DNA from: VAZQ01 sp035293945
GTDB lineage: Bacteria; Pseudomonadota; Alphaproteobacteria; Rhizobiales; Xanthobacteraceae
Length of the DNA stretch: 64,000 bases
Assembly: GCA_035293945.1 (NCBI GenBank)
Contig: DATGLV010000039.1
Coordinates: 124,001 to 188,000, forward strand
Reading direction: 5' to 3'
Under the pieces are notes generated by a model, which saw only the letters and a list, made by a program, of their open reading frames with translations, had not been told where the DNA came from and did not search any database. Numbering within the stretch: position 1 is the stretch's first letter; each line of letters begins with the position of its first letter. Position numbers and translations under genes: made by a program. This document shows, one piece after another, positions 7,228-15,043 of this stretch.

Positions 7228-8403
7228 ATGACGGATACGAGCACGGAGAGCTCCGTCGCCAGTCTTGCGCAGATCCGCGCGTCGGTCCGCGCGTTGTGCA
7301 GCGGATTTCCCGGCGAATATTGGCGCGAGCTCGACCGCACGCGCGCCTATCCGGCGGCCTTCGTAAAGGCGCTCACCGAGGCCGGCTATCTGGCGGCGCT
7401 GATCCCTGAGGAATACGGTGGCAGCGGCCTCGGCCTTCCCGAGGCCGCTGCGATCCTCGAGGAGGTTCATGCGAGCGGCGGCAACGGTGCGGCCTGCCAC
7501 GCCCAGATGTACATCATGGGCACGCTGCTGCGGCACGGCAGCACGGTGCAGAAGGCGCGCTGGCTGCCGCCGATTGCGCGCGGCGAGCTGCGCCTGCAGG
7601 CCTTCGCGGTGACCGAGCCAAGCTCCGGCTCCGATATGCTGAACCTTGCCACCACGGCGCGGCGTGAGGGCGACCACTACATCATCAACGGCCAGAAGAT
7701 CTGGACCTCGCGGGCCGAGCACTCGGACCTCATGCTGTTGATCGCCCGCACCACGCCGCGCGGGGAGGCCAAGCACCGCACACATGGTCTCTCGGTATTC
7801 CTGGTCGACATGCGGCTCGCCGAAGGCGCCGGCGTCAAGGTCAACCCGATCCGCACGATGATGAACCATTCGACGACCGAGATATTCTTCGATGACCTGA
7901 GCGTGCCGGAGGAGAACCTGATCGGCATGGAGGGAGAAGGCTTCCGCTACATCCTCTCCGGTATGAATGCCGAGCGCATCCTGATCGCCGCCGAATGCAT
8001 CGGCGACGCCCGATGGTTCATCGACAAGGCGGTTGCCTACGCCAAGGATCGCCGCGTCTTCGGCCGGCCGATCGGGCAGAATCAGGGCGTGCAGTTTCCG
8101 CTGGCCCGGGCCTATGCGCAGATGCGCGCCGCCGCGCTGATGGTTGAGGACGCGGCCGCCCGTTATCAGGCCGCCCGGGATTGCGGCGCGGAGGCCAATA
8201 TGGCGAAGCTCCTGTCAGCCGACGCCGCCTGGGCCGCCGCGGAGGCCTGTCTGCAGACTCATGGCGGCTTCGGCTTTGCCGAGGAATTCGATATCGAGCG
8301 CAAGTTCCGCGAGACGCGCCTCTATCAGGTCGCCCCGGTCTCAACCAACCTGATCCTGTCCTACATCGCCGAGCACGTCCTCGATCTGCCGCGCTCCTAT
8401 TGA
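7228..8403 (+). CDS. Acyl-CoA dehydrogenase (isovaleryl/long-chain type active site)
   Basis: FAD-dependent acyl-CoA dehydrogenase, 391 aa. FAVTEPSSGSDM (FAD/substrate loop), W-T-S in NGQKIWTS, and QTHGGFGFAEEFDIERKFRE are family motifs. The base found at the C-terminal YEGT position in medium-chain enzymes is missing (LYQVAPVSTN); instead E249 in SGMNAERILIAA corresponds to the catalytic Glu of isovaleryl- and long-chain-type dehydrogenases, so the enzyme should be active. ATG 7228 chosen because the upstream frame enters a repeat. Last gene of the plus-strand catabolic run; likely makes the enoyl-CoA used by the hydratase upstream. Confidence 0.85.
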   Translation: MTDTSTESSVASLAQIRASVRALCSGFPGEYWRELDRTRAYPAAFVKALTEAGYLAALIPEEYGGSGLGLPEAAAILEEVHASGGNGAACHAQMYIMGTLLRHGSTVQKARWLPPIARGELRLQAFAVTEPSSGSDMLNLATTARREGDHYIINGQKIWTSRAEHSDLMLLIARTTPRGEAKHRTHGLSVFLVDMRLAEGAGVKVNPIRTMMNHSTTEIFFDDLSVPEENLIGMEGEGFRYILSGMNAERILIAAECIGDARWFIDKAVAYAKDRRVFGRPIGQNQGVQFPLARAYAQMRAAALMVEDAAARYQAARDCGAEANMAKLLSADAAWAAAEACLQTHGGFGFAEEFDIERKFRETRLYQVAPVSTNLILSYIAEHVLDLPRSY

Positions 8404-8462
8404 ACCGCTCCGGCGCCCGCTTTGGGGTCATCCCTGCTTTATGTGGCCTAATTGGTTTCGCC

Positions 8463-8503
8463 AAGGCGTGGATGGCCGGAACAAGTCCGGCTATGACGAG
8501 TGG
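8463..8503. repeat. REP-like palindrome (GGATGGCCGGAACAAGTCCGGCTATGACGAG)
   Basis: GTGGATGGCCGGA-acaag-TCCGGCTATGACGAG at 8469-8502 is one half of the widespread alphaproteobacterial palindrome in which GGATGGCCGGG pairs with CCCGGCCATGACG. It sits at the convergent junction between the acyl-CoA dehydrogenase (plus) and the macro-domain gene (minus), where it may serve as a bidirectional transcription end. Confidence 0.55.
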
Positions 8504-8521
8504 CGCTGACTGCTGACGCGA

Positions 8522-9073
8522 TCAAATCAATCCCAGCGCTGCGAATGCGTCGCGATGATGCGCCGCGGCGCCTTGCGAGAAGCAGCAAAACACGACGCGT
8601 TCAAGAGGGTGGGTCCCTGCGGCGATTTCCTCGCGAATCGTTGATACCGCGATCCGCGCTGCGCGATCGGGCGGGAATGCATAGATGCCGGTTGAGATTG
8701 CCGGAAACGCGATCGAGCGCAAATTCCGCGCGGCTGCGAGGTTGAGCGACACGCTGTAACAAGATGCGAGCAACGCGTCCTCGTCGGCATGGCCCCCGCG
8801 CCAGACAGGACCGACCGCGTGGATGACGTGCTTGGCCTTGAGGCGATACCCGCGGGTGATCTTGGCGGATCCGGTCGAGCACCCGCCAAGCGTCCGGCAT
8901 TCGACCAGGAGCTCCGGACCTGCCGCGCGATGAATTGCGCCATCGACGCCGCCGCCACCGAGCAACGAGGTGTTGGCCGCGTTAACGATGGCATCGACAT
9001 CGACCGTTGTGATGTCAGCGACGCAGATTTCTAGCCGCGTGCTGCCGATGTCGGCGTTCAGCGGGAACGTCAT
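8522..9073 (-). CDS. Macro-domain protein, probable O-acetyl-ADP-ribose deacetylase
   Basis: 183-aa stand-alone macro domain. IVNAANTSLLGGGGVDGAI is the ADP-ribose binding loop with the catalytic Asn/Asp region of YmdB-type MacroD enzymes; HAVGPVW, LASCY and AFPAISTGIYAFP (diphosphate loop) follow in the normal order. It would remove ADP-ribose adducts or hydrolyse O-acetyl-ADP-ribose. Start chosen at the ATG at 9073, 7 bp after the stop of the patatin gene on the same strand, so the two are probably one transcript. No strong ribosome site is visible, consistent with translational coupling. Confidence 0.88.
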   Translation of the reverse strand: MTFPLNADIGSTRLEICVADITTVDVDAIVNAANTSLLGGGGVDGAIHRAAGPELLVECRTLGGCSTGSAKITRGYRLKAKHVIHAVGPVWRGGHADEDALLASCYSVSLNLAAARNLRSIAFPAISTGIYAFPPDRAARIAVSTIREEIAAGTHPLERVVFCCFSQGAAAHHRDAFAALGLI

Positions 9074-9080
9074 GACGGAT

Positions 9081-10115
9081 CTAGCTCGCCCACTCGGCCT
9101 GCGCCTCGGCCGCGAGGTCGACGGTGCTGCGCACACCGATATCGTCGTAATGCTCTTTCAGGAAATCACGTGCCGCGTGCGTCCCGCGGTCGCGCAGCAT
9201 CTCGAAGAAGCTGAAGTCGGAATCCTGCTTGGATTCGGCCGTGAAAGCGCTGCTGAGCGCGATCCGGTGCACGTTGACGCGCCGGTATTCGCCTGGGCCG
9301 CGGCCGCGCGGGAGTCGGCCCTGATCGATCAACCGGGTCACGAAATCGATCGCCCGATATTCGGCGATCAGCGAGGAGTTGAACGTGATCTCGTTGATCC
9401 GGTTCATAATGTCGGTCTGGCTGCGCGGCGTCTGCTTGCGTTCCAGCGGGTTGAGCGCCACGATCAGCACGTCCTCGGTGTCGGTGGCGCGGAAGAACGG
9501 GAAGATCGCCGGGTTCCCCATATAGCCGCCGTCCCAATACGGGATGCCGCCGATCTCGACCGCCTGAAACAACAACGGCAGGCACGCCGATGCCATAACC
9601 GCCTCAGGGGTGATCTTCTCGCGCGAAAAGATGCGCACGCGCCCGGTGAACACGTTGGTGGCGGAAATGAACAACTTAAGGCCATCGGCCGTGCGCACGG
9701 CATCGAAATCGACGAAGCGCTCGACGATCTCCTTCAATGGATTGATATTGAGCGGATTGAACTCATAGGGCGACCAGAACCGCGACAGCGCGTCAATCCA
9801 AGCCTGTGCGGGCGAGCCTTCGTAGGGAACGAATGACAGCAGGCGATCCACGACGCGGCGCTGCAGCTCCGACAGATCGCCATTCGAGCTCACAGCGCGC
9901 CAGACGGCGGCAAGCCGCTCGCGCGCCTCTTGCGGGCCGCCGCGCATCAGCCCGTCCGCCAGTACGACGGAGTTGACCGCGCCCGCCGAGGCGCCCGAGA
10001 TGCCTTCGATCTCGATCCGCGGATCGGACAACAAGTGATCGAGCACCCCCCAGGTGAAGGCGCCGTGCGCGCCGCCGCCCTGCAGGGCAAGATTGATTTT
10101 CTTGGAAGCCGCCAT
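9081..10115 (-). CDS. Patatin-like phospholipase/acyl hydrolase 1
   Basis: 344-aa cytoplasmic patatin-family hydrolase. The oxyanion loop ALQGGGAHGAFTWGVLD (residues 10-26), nucleophile elbow GASAG (S43) and the catalytic DGG in IPYWDGGYMGNPA give a complete Ser-Asp dyad. No signal peptide. It shares extended identity with the second patatin at 11144-12259 (NPLNINPL, RFVDFD, SATNVFTGRVRIFSRE, YLPRGRGPGEYRR). The genes bracket 3-hydroxybutyrate dehydrogenase, which makes a role in intracellular polyhydroxybutyrate or oligomer hydrolysis plausible; a membrane phospholipase role is the alternative. Confidence 0.85.
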   Translation of the reverse strand: MAASKKINLALQGGGAHGAFTWGVLDHLLSDPRIEIEGISGASAGAVNSVVLADGLMRGGPQEARERLAAVWRAVSSNGDLSELQRRVVDRLLSFVPYEGSPAQAWIDALSRFWSPYEFNPLNINPLKEIVERFVDFDAVRTADGLKLFISATNVFTGRVRIFSREKITPEAVMASACLPLLFQAVEIGGIPYWDGGYMGNPAIFPFFRATDTEDVLIVALNPLERKQTPRSQTDIMNRINEITFNSSLIAEYRAIDFVTRLIDQGRLPRGRGPGEYRRVNVHRIALSSAFTAESKQDSDFSFFEMLRDRGTHAARDFLKEHYDDIGVRSTVDLAAEAQAEWAS

Positions 10116-10159
10116 GAGGGTTCGAACTTGCCGGTACGATCAACAATAGGCTGCTGAAG

Positions 10160-10942
10160 CTATTCGGCGGTCCAGCCGCCGTCGATCGAGATATTGGCGC
10201 CGGTAATCTGCGCCGCCGCGTCCGAGCACAGGAATACCGCCAGCGCCGCCACCTGATCGACGGTGACGAATTCCTTGGTGGGTTGCGCCTCCAAGAGCAC
10301 ATCGCGCTTGACCTGCTCCTCGGTCAGGTGGCGAGCCTTCATGGTGTCGGGAATTTGCTTCTCAACCAGCGGGGTCCACACATAGCCCGGGCTGATGCAG
10401 TTGGCGGTGGTGCCGAAGGTCGCGAGCTCGAGCGCCACCGTCTTGGTCAAGCCCGCAAGTCCGTGCTTGGCTGTCACATAGGCGGCCTTGAACGGAGAGG
10501 CGACCAGCGAGTGCGCGGAGGCCGTGTTGATGATGCGGCCCCATTTGCGCGCCTTCATGCCCGGTACCGCCGTGCGGATGGTATGAAACGCGGCTGCGAG
10601 ATTGATGGCAATGATCGTGTCCCACTTGTCGACCGGGAATTCCTCGATCGGCGCCACATGCTGGATGCCCGCATTGTTTACCAGCACGTCGACACTGCCC
10701 AAGTCCCGCTCGGCCGTCTTGATCATGTCGACGATCTCGGCGGGCTTGCTCATATCGGCGCCCGAGTAGATCGCCTTGACGGCGAACTCCCGCTCGATGC
10801 CCGCGCGCTCGGCCTCGATGGCGGCCTTGTCACCGAAGCCGTTGATCATCACGTTGGCGCCCTCCTTGGCGAGCGCGCGGGCGATGGCAAGCCCGATGCC
10901 AGAGGTCGAGCCGGTGACGACAGCGGATTTTCCCTTGAGCAT
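10160..10942 (-). CDS. bdhA: 3-hydroxybutyrate dehydrogenase (SDR)
   Basis: Interconverts (R)-3-hydroxybutyrate and acetoacetate with NAD, in the PHB degradation route. 260 aa: TGSTSGIGLAIA cofactor loop, NNAGIQHVAPIEEFP (the IQHVAPIE segment is diagnostic of BDH within the SDRs), catalytic Ser/Tyr/Lys in SAHSLVASPFKAAYVTAKHG, and C-terminal ITGANISIDGGWTAE. Start ATG 10942 has AGGAG seven bases upstream; an in-frame ATG at 11041 would add a 33-aa non-homologous leader. It lies 44 bp upstream of the patatin-1 start, on the same strand. Confidence 0.92.
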   Translation of the reverse strand: MLKGKSAVVTGSTSGIGLAIARALAKEGANVMINGFGDKAAIEAERAGIEREFAVKAIYSGADMSKPAEIVDMIKTAERDLGSVDVLVNNAGIQHVAPIEEFPVDKWDTIIAINLAAAFHTIRTAVPGMKARKWGRIINTASAHSLVASPFKAAYVTAKHGLAGLTKTVALELATFGTTANCISPGYVWTPLVEKQIPDTMKARHLTEEQVKRDVLLEAQPTKEFVTVDQVAALAVFLCSDAAAQITGANISIDGGWTAE

Positions 10943-11143
10943 GATGGACTCCTGCGGTCTCAGTTGAGCTTGTTTGGTCGATCGATTGGGCGCCCAGCGT
11001 TGCTCTGACAGCGTGAATATCCTCGAGAAGCGGAGCAACAATCCATAACGGGCGCGGGATCACAATTTTGCGACCGGTGTCGCTCATTTGAAATTACTGC
11101 ACCACCTGCCGCATCCTCGCTTTCTGGAATTTCAAATCCGCCA

Positions 11144-12259
11144 TCACGCCACCTTGACTGCCTGCCCAGCCACGGGATCGATGGTGCTGCGGCTGCCGAT
11201 ATCATCGAAGTGCACCTCCAGGAAGCGTCGCGCCGCCCGCTGCCCGAGCTTGTGCAGCCGTTCGAAAAAATCGAAATCGTTGTTTAGGCGCGTATGCGGA
11301 TCGAAGCTCGCGCCGGCGTCCGCCATCACGATTCGATGCAGCCGGATGCGCCGGTATTCGCCAGGGCGGCGGCCGCGCGGCAAGTATCCCTGATCTATCA
11401 GATCGTTGAGAAGACCGATAGTGCGCAACTCAGCCGATTGTGCGGCGTTGAAGGTGATCTCGTGGGTCCGACTCATGATGTCGCTGGCGCTCACCGGAAC
11501 CTTCGTGCGCTCGCGCGGATTGATCTGCACGATCAACAGATCTTCGGTGCGGGTGGTACGGGTGAACGGCAAGAGTGCCGGATTGGTGCTGTAGCCGCCG
11601 TCCCAATAAGCCTCCCCGTCGATCTCCACCGCGCGAAACAAGAGCGGCAGGCAGGCCGAAGCCATCACCACCTCGGCGGTGATCTCAGCTCGGCTGAACA
11701 CGCGCGGCTCGCCGGTGCGCACATTGGTGGCTGACACGAACAGCTGGCGATTGGTGCCGGTGCGGATGAGATCGAAATCGACGAAGCGCTCGATCAGCTC
11801 CTCGAGCGGATTGATGTTGAGGGGGTTGAGGTCATAGGGCGACCAGATTTGGGTGAAAGCGCCCAGCCAAGGCGGCAGGGCCGTGACGGGGCGTGGGATG
11901 AAGGAGAAAAGGCGCTCGACCACGCCACGCTGCAGGTCCGGCAAATGGCCGCCGAAGCTCGCCGCGCGCCAGAAATCCGCAAGATGCTGGCGGGCTTCCT
12001 CGCGTCCGCCGCGGCAAAGACCCTGCGCCAGCACCACCGCATTGAGTGCGCCTGCCGACGTGCCGGAAATGCCTTCGATCGCCACCCTGGTATCGGTGAG
12101 TAACTCGTCAAGCACCCCCCAGGTGAACGCCCCGTGGGCCCCGCCCCCCTGCAGCGCCAGATTGATGCGCTTCTGCGGCCGGCGGCCGGGCCAAGCCGGC
12201 GGACGCGACCGATGCGGCCACAGAGACAATACCGCCTTGTTCAAAAGCAGGGGCAACAT
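11144..12259 (-). CDS. Patatin-like phospholipase/acyl hydrolase 2
   Basis: Paralogue of the patatin at 9081-10115, 371 aa from the ATG at 12259; a farther ATG at 12325 would extend it into the regulatory region. ALQGGGAHGAFTWGVLD (oxyanion loop), GTSAG (S68) and YWDGGYSTNPAL (catalytic Asp) are intact. The N-terminal 30 residues are basic (HRSRPPAWPGRRPQKR) and absent from copy 1. It is divergently transcribed from zur across a 149-bp gap containing two operator-like palindromes, so it could be zinc or metal regulated. Substrate unknown; proximity to bdhA suggests PHB or lipid turnover. Confidence 0.82.
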   Translation of the reverse strand: MLPLLLNKAVLSLWPHRSRPPAWPGRRPQKRINLALQGGGAHGAFTWGVLDELLTDTRVAIEGISGTSAGALNAVVLAQGLCRGGREEARQHLADFWRAASFGGHLPDLQRGVVERLFSFIPRPVTALPPWLGAFTQIWSPYDLNPLNINPLEELIERFVDFDLIRTGTNRQLFVSATNVRTGEPRVFSRAEITAEVVMASACLPLLFRAVEIDGEAYWDGGYSTNPALLPFTRTTRTEDLLIVQINPRERTKVPVSASDIMSRTHEITFNAAQSAELRTIGLLNDLIDQGYLPRGRRPGEYRRIRLHRIVMADAGASFDPHTRLNNDFDFFERLHKLGQRAARRFLEVHFDDIGSRSTIDPVAGQAVKVA

Positions 12260-12325
12260 CACATCACAGTCGGTGGAGACTGGGCGGTTCCGGTTAGAGC
12301 GCCCCTGTGAATCTGCCGAACCCAT

Positions 12326-12361
12326 TGTTGCGTTGCAACAGAAAAATGCTGCATTGCATCA
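12326..12361. promoter_or_regulatory. Two operator-like palindromes spaced 21 bp between patatin-2 and zur
   Basis: TGTTGC-GTT-GCAACA (12326-12340) is a perfect 6+6 palindrome. Exactly two helical turns (21 bp) further, TGCTGC-ATT-GCATCA (12347-12361) repeats the plan with one change in each arm. Both lie in the divergent promoter gap, 48-83 bp before the zur ATG. Spacing and symmetry suit cooperative binding of a dimeric Fur-family repressor, most simply autoregulation by Zur, but the sequence differs from the A+T-rich Zur box I know in other alphaproteobacteria. Confidence 0.5.
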
Positions 12362-12408
12362 ATGTATTGTGACCCTTGCCGGGCTTGCAAATCGAGTAGA
12401 CTTTCATC

Positions 12409-12927
12409 ATGGCCAAGGCCAAAGAATCACGGCGCCGATCCGGCCCAAGCACCTCCTTGAAGGTGTTCCCGGGCCCCAACCACGATCACGGCCGCTGCAG
12501 CAGCGAGGCAATGGCGATTGCGGAGGCGGAATGCCTGAAGCAAGGGCTTCGGCTGACCCAGATCCGCCGCGATGTGCTCGGGATCTTGCTGGAAAACCAC
12601 CATCCGCTCGGTGCCTACGAGATCATGGAGCGGCTCGCCCCACAGGGGCCGAGGCCGGCGCCGATCACCGTTTACCGTGCGCTCGATTTCCTGCGCGAGA
12701 ACGGCCTGATCCACCGCATCGAGAGTCACAATGCGTTCGTGGCCTGCGTGCACAACCATGCAAGTGCAGAGCCGGTGGTATTCCTGATCTGCGAGCGTTG
12801 CGGTGCCGTAGGCGAGGCTCCTTCGCTGGAGGTGGCCGCCACCCTGAGCGCCGCGGCGCGTGCCGCCGGCTTTACGCCGAAATCGCCGGTCATCGAGATC
12901 GGTGGCGTGTGTGCGCATTGTCGTTAA
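12409..12927 (+). CDS. zur: Fur-family metal regulator, probably Zur
   Basis: 172-aa Fur-family repressor. The winged-helix part runs through GLRLTQIRRDVLGILLENHHPLGAYEIMERL and PITVYRALDFLRENGLIHRIES; the C-terminal dimerisation domain has the structural zinc pairs CERC and CAHC at the very end and CVHNH as sensor-site candidates. A short histidine/cysteine segment before the HTH (GPNHDHGRCSSEAM) and the CxxC...CxxC layout fit Zur better than Fur, Mur, Irr or PerR. The ATG at 12409 was kept although a start near residue 35 is possible. Promoter gap carries paired palindromes (12326-12361). Confidence 0.8.
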   Translation: MAKAKESRRRSGPSTSLKVFPGPNHDHGRCSSEAMAIAEAECLKQGLRLTQIRRDVLGILLENHHPLGAYEIMERLAPQGPRPAPITVYRALDFLRENGLIHRIESHNAFVACVHNHASAEPVVFLICERCGAVGEAPSLEVAATLSAAARAAGFTPKSPVIEIGGVCAHCR

Positions 12928-13015
12928 CGCATGTCACGGAACCCTCCGTTGACGGCGCGCACCCGCTCTGGCACTGCCTGTCGCATAAACAACGGCCGCA
13001 CAAGAGGAGATCGAG

Positions 13016-14269
13016 ATGAGCGAAGCCGCCCCGAAGGAACGGCGTAAGTCCGTCGCGGTCGATGTGGGCGGCGTGATTGTGGGCGGCAGTGCGCCGATAG
13101 TCGTGCAATCGATGACCAATACGGATACCGCCGACGTTGCGGCGACCGTCGCACAAGTGGCGGCACTGGCCCGCGCAGGTTCTGAGATCGTGCGCATCAC
13201 CGTCGACCGCGACGAGGCTGCCGCCGCCGTACCGCACATCAAGGAGCGGCTGGCCAAGACGGGGGTCGACGTCCCGATCGTCGGTGATTTTCACTACATC
13301 GGCCACAAGCTTCTGGCCGATCATCCGGCTTGTGCCGAAGCGCTCGACAAGTACCGAATCAATCCCGGCAATGTCGGATTCAAGAACAAGAGAGACAAGC
13401 AGTTCGGCGACATTGTCGAGACCGCGATCCGCTACGGCAAGCCGGTGCGCATCGGGGTCAATTGGGGCTCGCTCGATCAGGAACTGCTCACCCATCTGAT
13501 GGACGAGAATGCCCGCTCATCTTCGCCGGTCACGGCCCGCGAGGTGACGCGCGAGGCGATGGTACAGTCGGCGCTTACCTCGGCCGAACGCGCCGAGGAG
13601 ATCGGGCTCCCGCGTGACCGCATCATCCTCTCCGCCAAGGTCTCGGCGGTGCAGGATCTGATCGCGGTTTACGGCATGTTGGGCGCACGCTCCGATTATG
13701 CGCTGCATCTTGGCCTGACCGAGGCCGGCATGGGCTCGAAAGGGATCGTCGCCTCCTCGGCCGCCATGGGGGTGCTGCTGCAGCAGGGCATCGGCGACAC
13801 CATCCGGATCTCCCTCACCCCGGAGCCGGGCGGTGACCGCACCCTCGAGGTCAAGGTCGGTCAGGAATTGCTGCAGACCATGGGGTTTCGCACGTTCGTG
13901 CCGCTGGTGGCCGCCTGCCCGGGCTGCGGCCGCACCACCTCGACCACCTTCCAGGAGCTCGCCCGCGATATCCAGTCGTTCATCCGTGATTCAATGCCGG
14001 AATGGAAAACCCGCTATGCGGGCGTCGAAGGCCTCAACGTCGCAGTCATGGGCTGCATCGTCAACGGGCCGGGCGAAAGCAAGCACGCCGATATCGGCAT
14101 TTCGCTGCCCGGCACCGGCGAGCAGCCGGCCGCACCGGTGTTTGTCGACGGAAAGAAAGTGGCGACGCTGCGCGGCGCAACGGTCGCGGACGATTTCAAG
14201 AAGATGGTCATCGATTACATCGAGCAGCGCTACGGGCAAGGTCAGGCCGGGCGCACCGCGGCGGAGTAA
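13016..14269 (+). CDS. ispG: 4-hydroxy-3-methylbut-2-enyl diphosphate synthase (IspG/GcpE)
   Basis: Penultimate step of the MEP isoprenoid pathway: reductive ring opening of methylerythritol cyclodiphosphate by a [4Fe-4S] enzyme. 417 aa. Signature segments: VQSMTNTDTADV, RINPGNVGFKNK, GLTEAGMGSKGIVASS, and the cluster cysteines in ACPGCGRTT plus MGCIVNGPGESKHADIGIS with the catalytic Glu. ATG 13016 is preceded by GAGGAGAT. Located 88 bp after zur, same strand. Length and motifs are normal for the alphaproteobacterial form. Confidence 0.96.
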   Translation: MSEAAPKERRKSVAVDVGGVIVGGSAPIVVQSMTNTDTADVAATVAQVAALARAGSEIVRITVDRDEAAAAVPHIKERLAKTGVDVPIVGDFHYIGHKLLADHPACAEALDKYRINPGNVGFKNKRDKQFGDIVETAIRYGKPVRIGVNWGSLDQELLTHLMDENARSSSPVTAREVTREAMVQSALTSAERAEEIGLPRDRIILSAKVSAVQDLIAVYGMLGARSDYALHLGLTEAGMGSKGIVASSAAMGVLLQQGIGDTIRISLTPEPGGDRTLEVKVGQELLQTMGFRTFVPLVAACPGCGRTTSTTFQELARDIQSFIRDSMPEWKTRYAGVEGLNVAVMGCIVNGPGESKHADIGISLPGTGEQPAAPVFVDGKKVATLRGATVADDFKKMVIDYIEQRYGQGQAGRTAAE

Positions 14270-14372
14270 CTCGCCTTAAGTCGTGGATGTTCGGGACAAG
14301 CGCGGTCGTGACTCGGAGTCATGCCCGCGCTTGGCGCGGACAGGCCATGTCTTTGCTAAATGTTATAGATGC

Positions 14373-15041
14373 TCAGATTGCGCTGGCCGCGATGTTCACG
14401 GTCAGCGCCAACAACGCGACATTGAAGATGAACGAGATGATGCCGTGGACCGAGGCGGTGTGGCGGATAGGCCGGCAGGTGATCGCCACGTCCGATACCT
14501 GGTTGGTCATCCCGATCACGAACGAGAAATAGATAAAGTCCCAGTAGTCCGGCTCTTTGAGGTCCCCGGGAAACTGTAGACCGCCCCCCTTGCCGCGGTT
14601 CTCGTCGTAGAACTCGTGCGCATAGTGAAGCGCGAAAATGACGTGCGTGAACGTCCACGACAACATGATGGTGACGACGCCGAGCAGGAGGTGCACGGGC
14701 TGACGATTTTCTCCGCCCGACGTGCCGAGCAGGGCGACGATGGCCCCGAGGCTCGCGAGCGCTGCCGCCGCGGTCAGCCCCAGGATCGCGAATTGGCCCT
14801 CGTCCTGGAGCCGCGCCCGCTGGCGGATGTGGCTCACCTGTGCGATCGCCATCAGGCGCAGCGCCAGCACCAGATAAAGCGCGACGCCGACGTCCCAGCC
14901 CACCAGAAGTCGGGTAGCAGCCCGCCAACCCCACGGGCAGATCGCGATCACGATGAGGCCGACCAGAGCCGAGATGAAGAGCCGTGGCCGCGCCAGCATG
15001 ATGCGGATCGGGCGCGGTCGGCGACGGGTTCTTGCGGTCAT
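14373..15041 (-). CDS. DUF1345 family integral membrane protein
   Basis: 222-aa membrane protein with five or so hydrophobic segments: LFISALVGLIVIAICPWGW, VGVALYLVLALRLMAI, FAILGLTAAAALASLGAIVAL, VHLLLGVVTIMLSWTFTHVIFAL and a final one at GIISFIFNVALLALTVNIAAS. HYAHEFYDENRGKGGGLQFP followed by DYWDFIYFSFVIGMTNQVSDV is the conserved signature of the DUF1345 family, function unknown. The chosen start is ATG 15041 (MTARTRR), 2 bp after the stop of the upstream binding-protein gene, so the two are likely co-expressed. Confidence 0.85.
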   Translation of the reverse strand: MTARTRRRPRPIRIMLARPRLFISALVGLIVIAICPWGWRAATRLLVGWDVGVALYLVLALRLMAIAQVSHIRQRARLQDEGQFAILGLTAAAALASLGAIVALLGTSGGENRQPVHLLLGVVTIMLSWTFTHVIFALHYAHEFYDENRGKGGGLQFPGDLKEPDYWDFIYFSFVIGMTNQVSDVAITCRPIRHTASVHGIISFIFNVALLALTVNIAASAI

Positions 15042-15043
15042 GC

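Noticed and set aside
4965..7340. 791-codon open frame on the minus strand across the SDR and hydratase genes
   Set aside because: Antisense shadow of real plus-strand genes in GC-rich DNA; composition is Arg/Ala/Asp rich with no domain.
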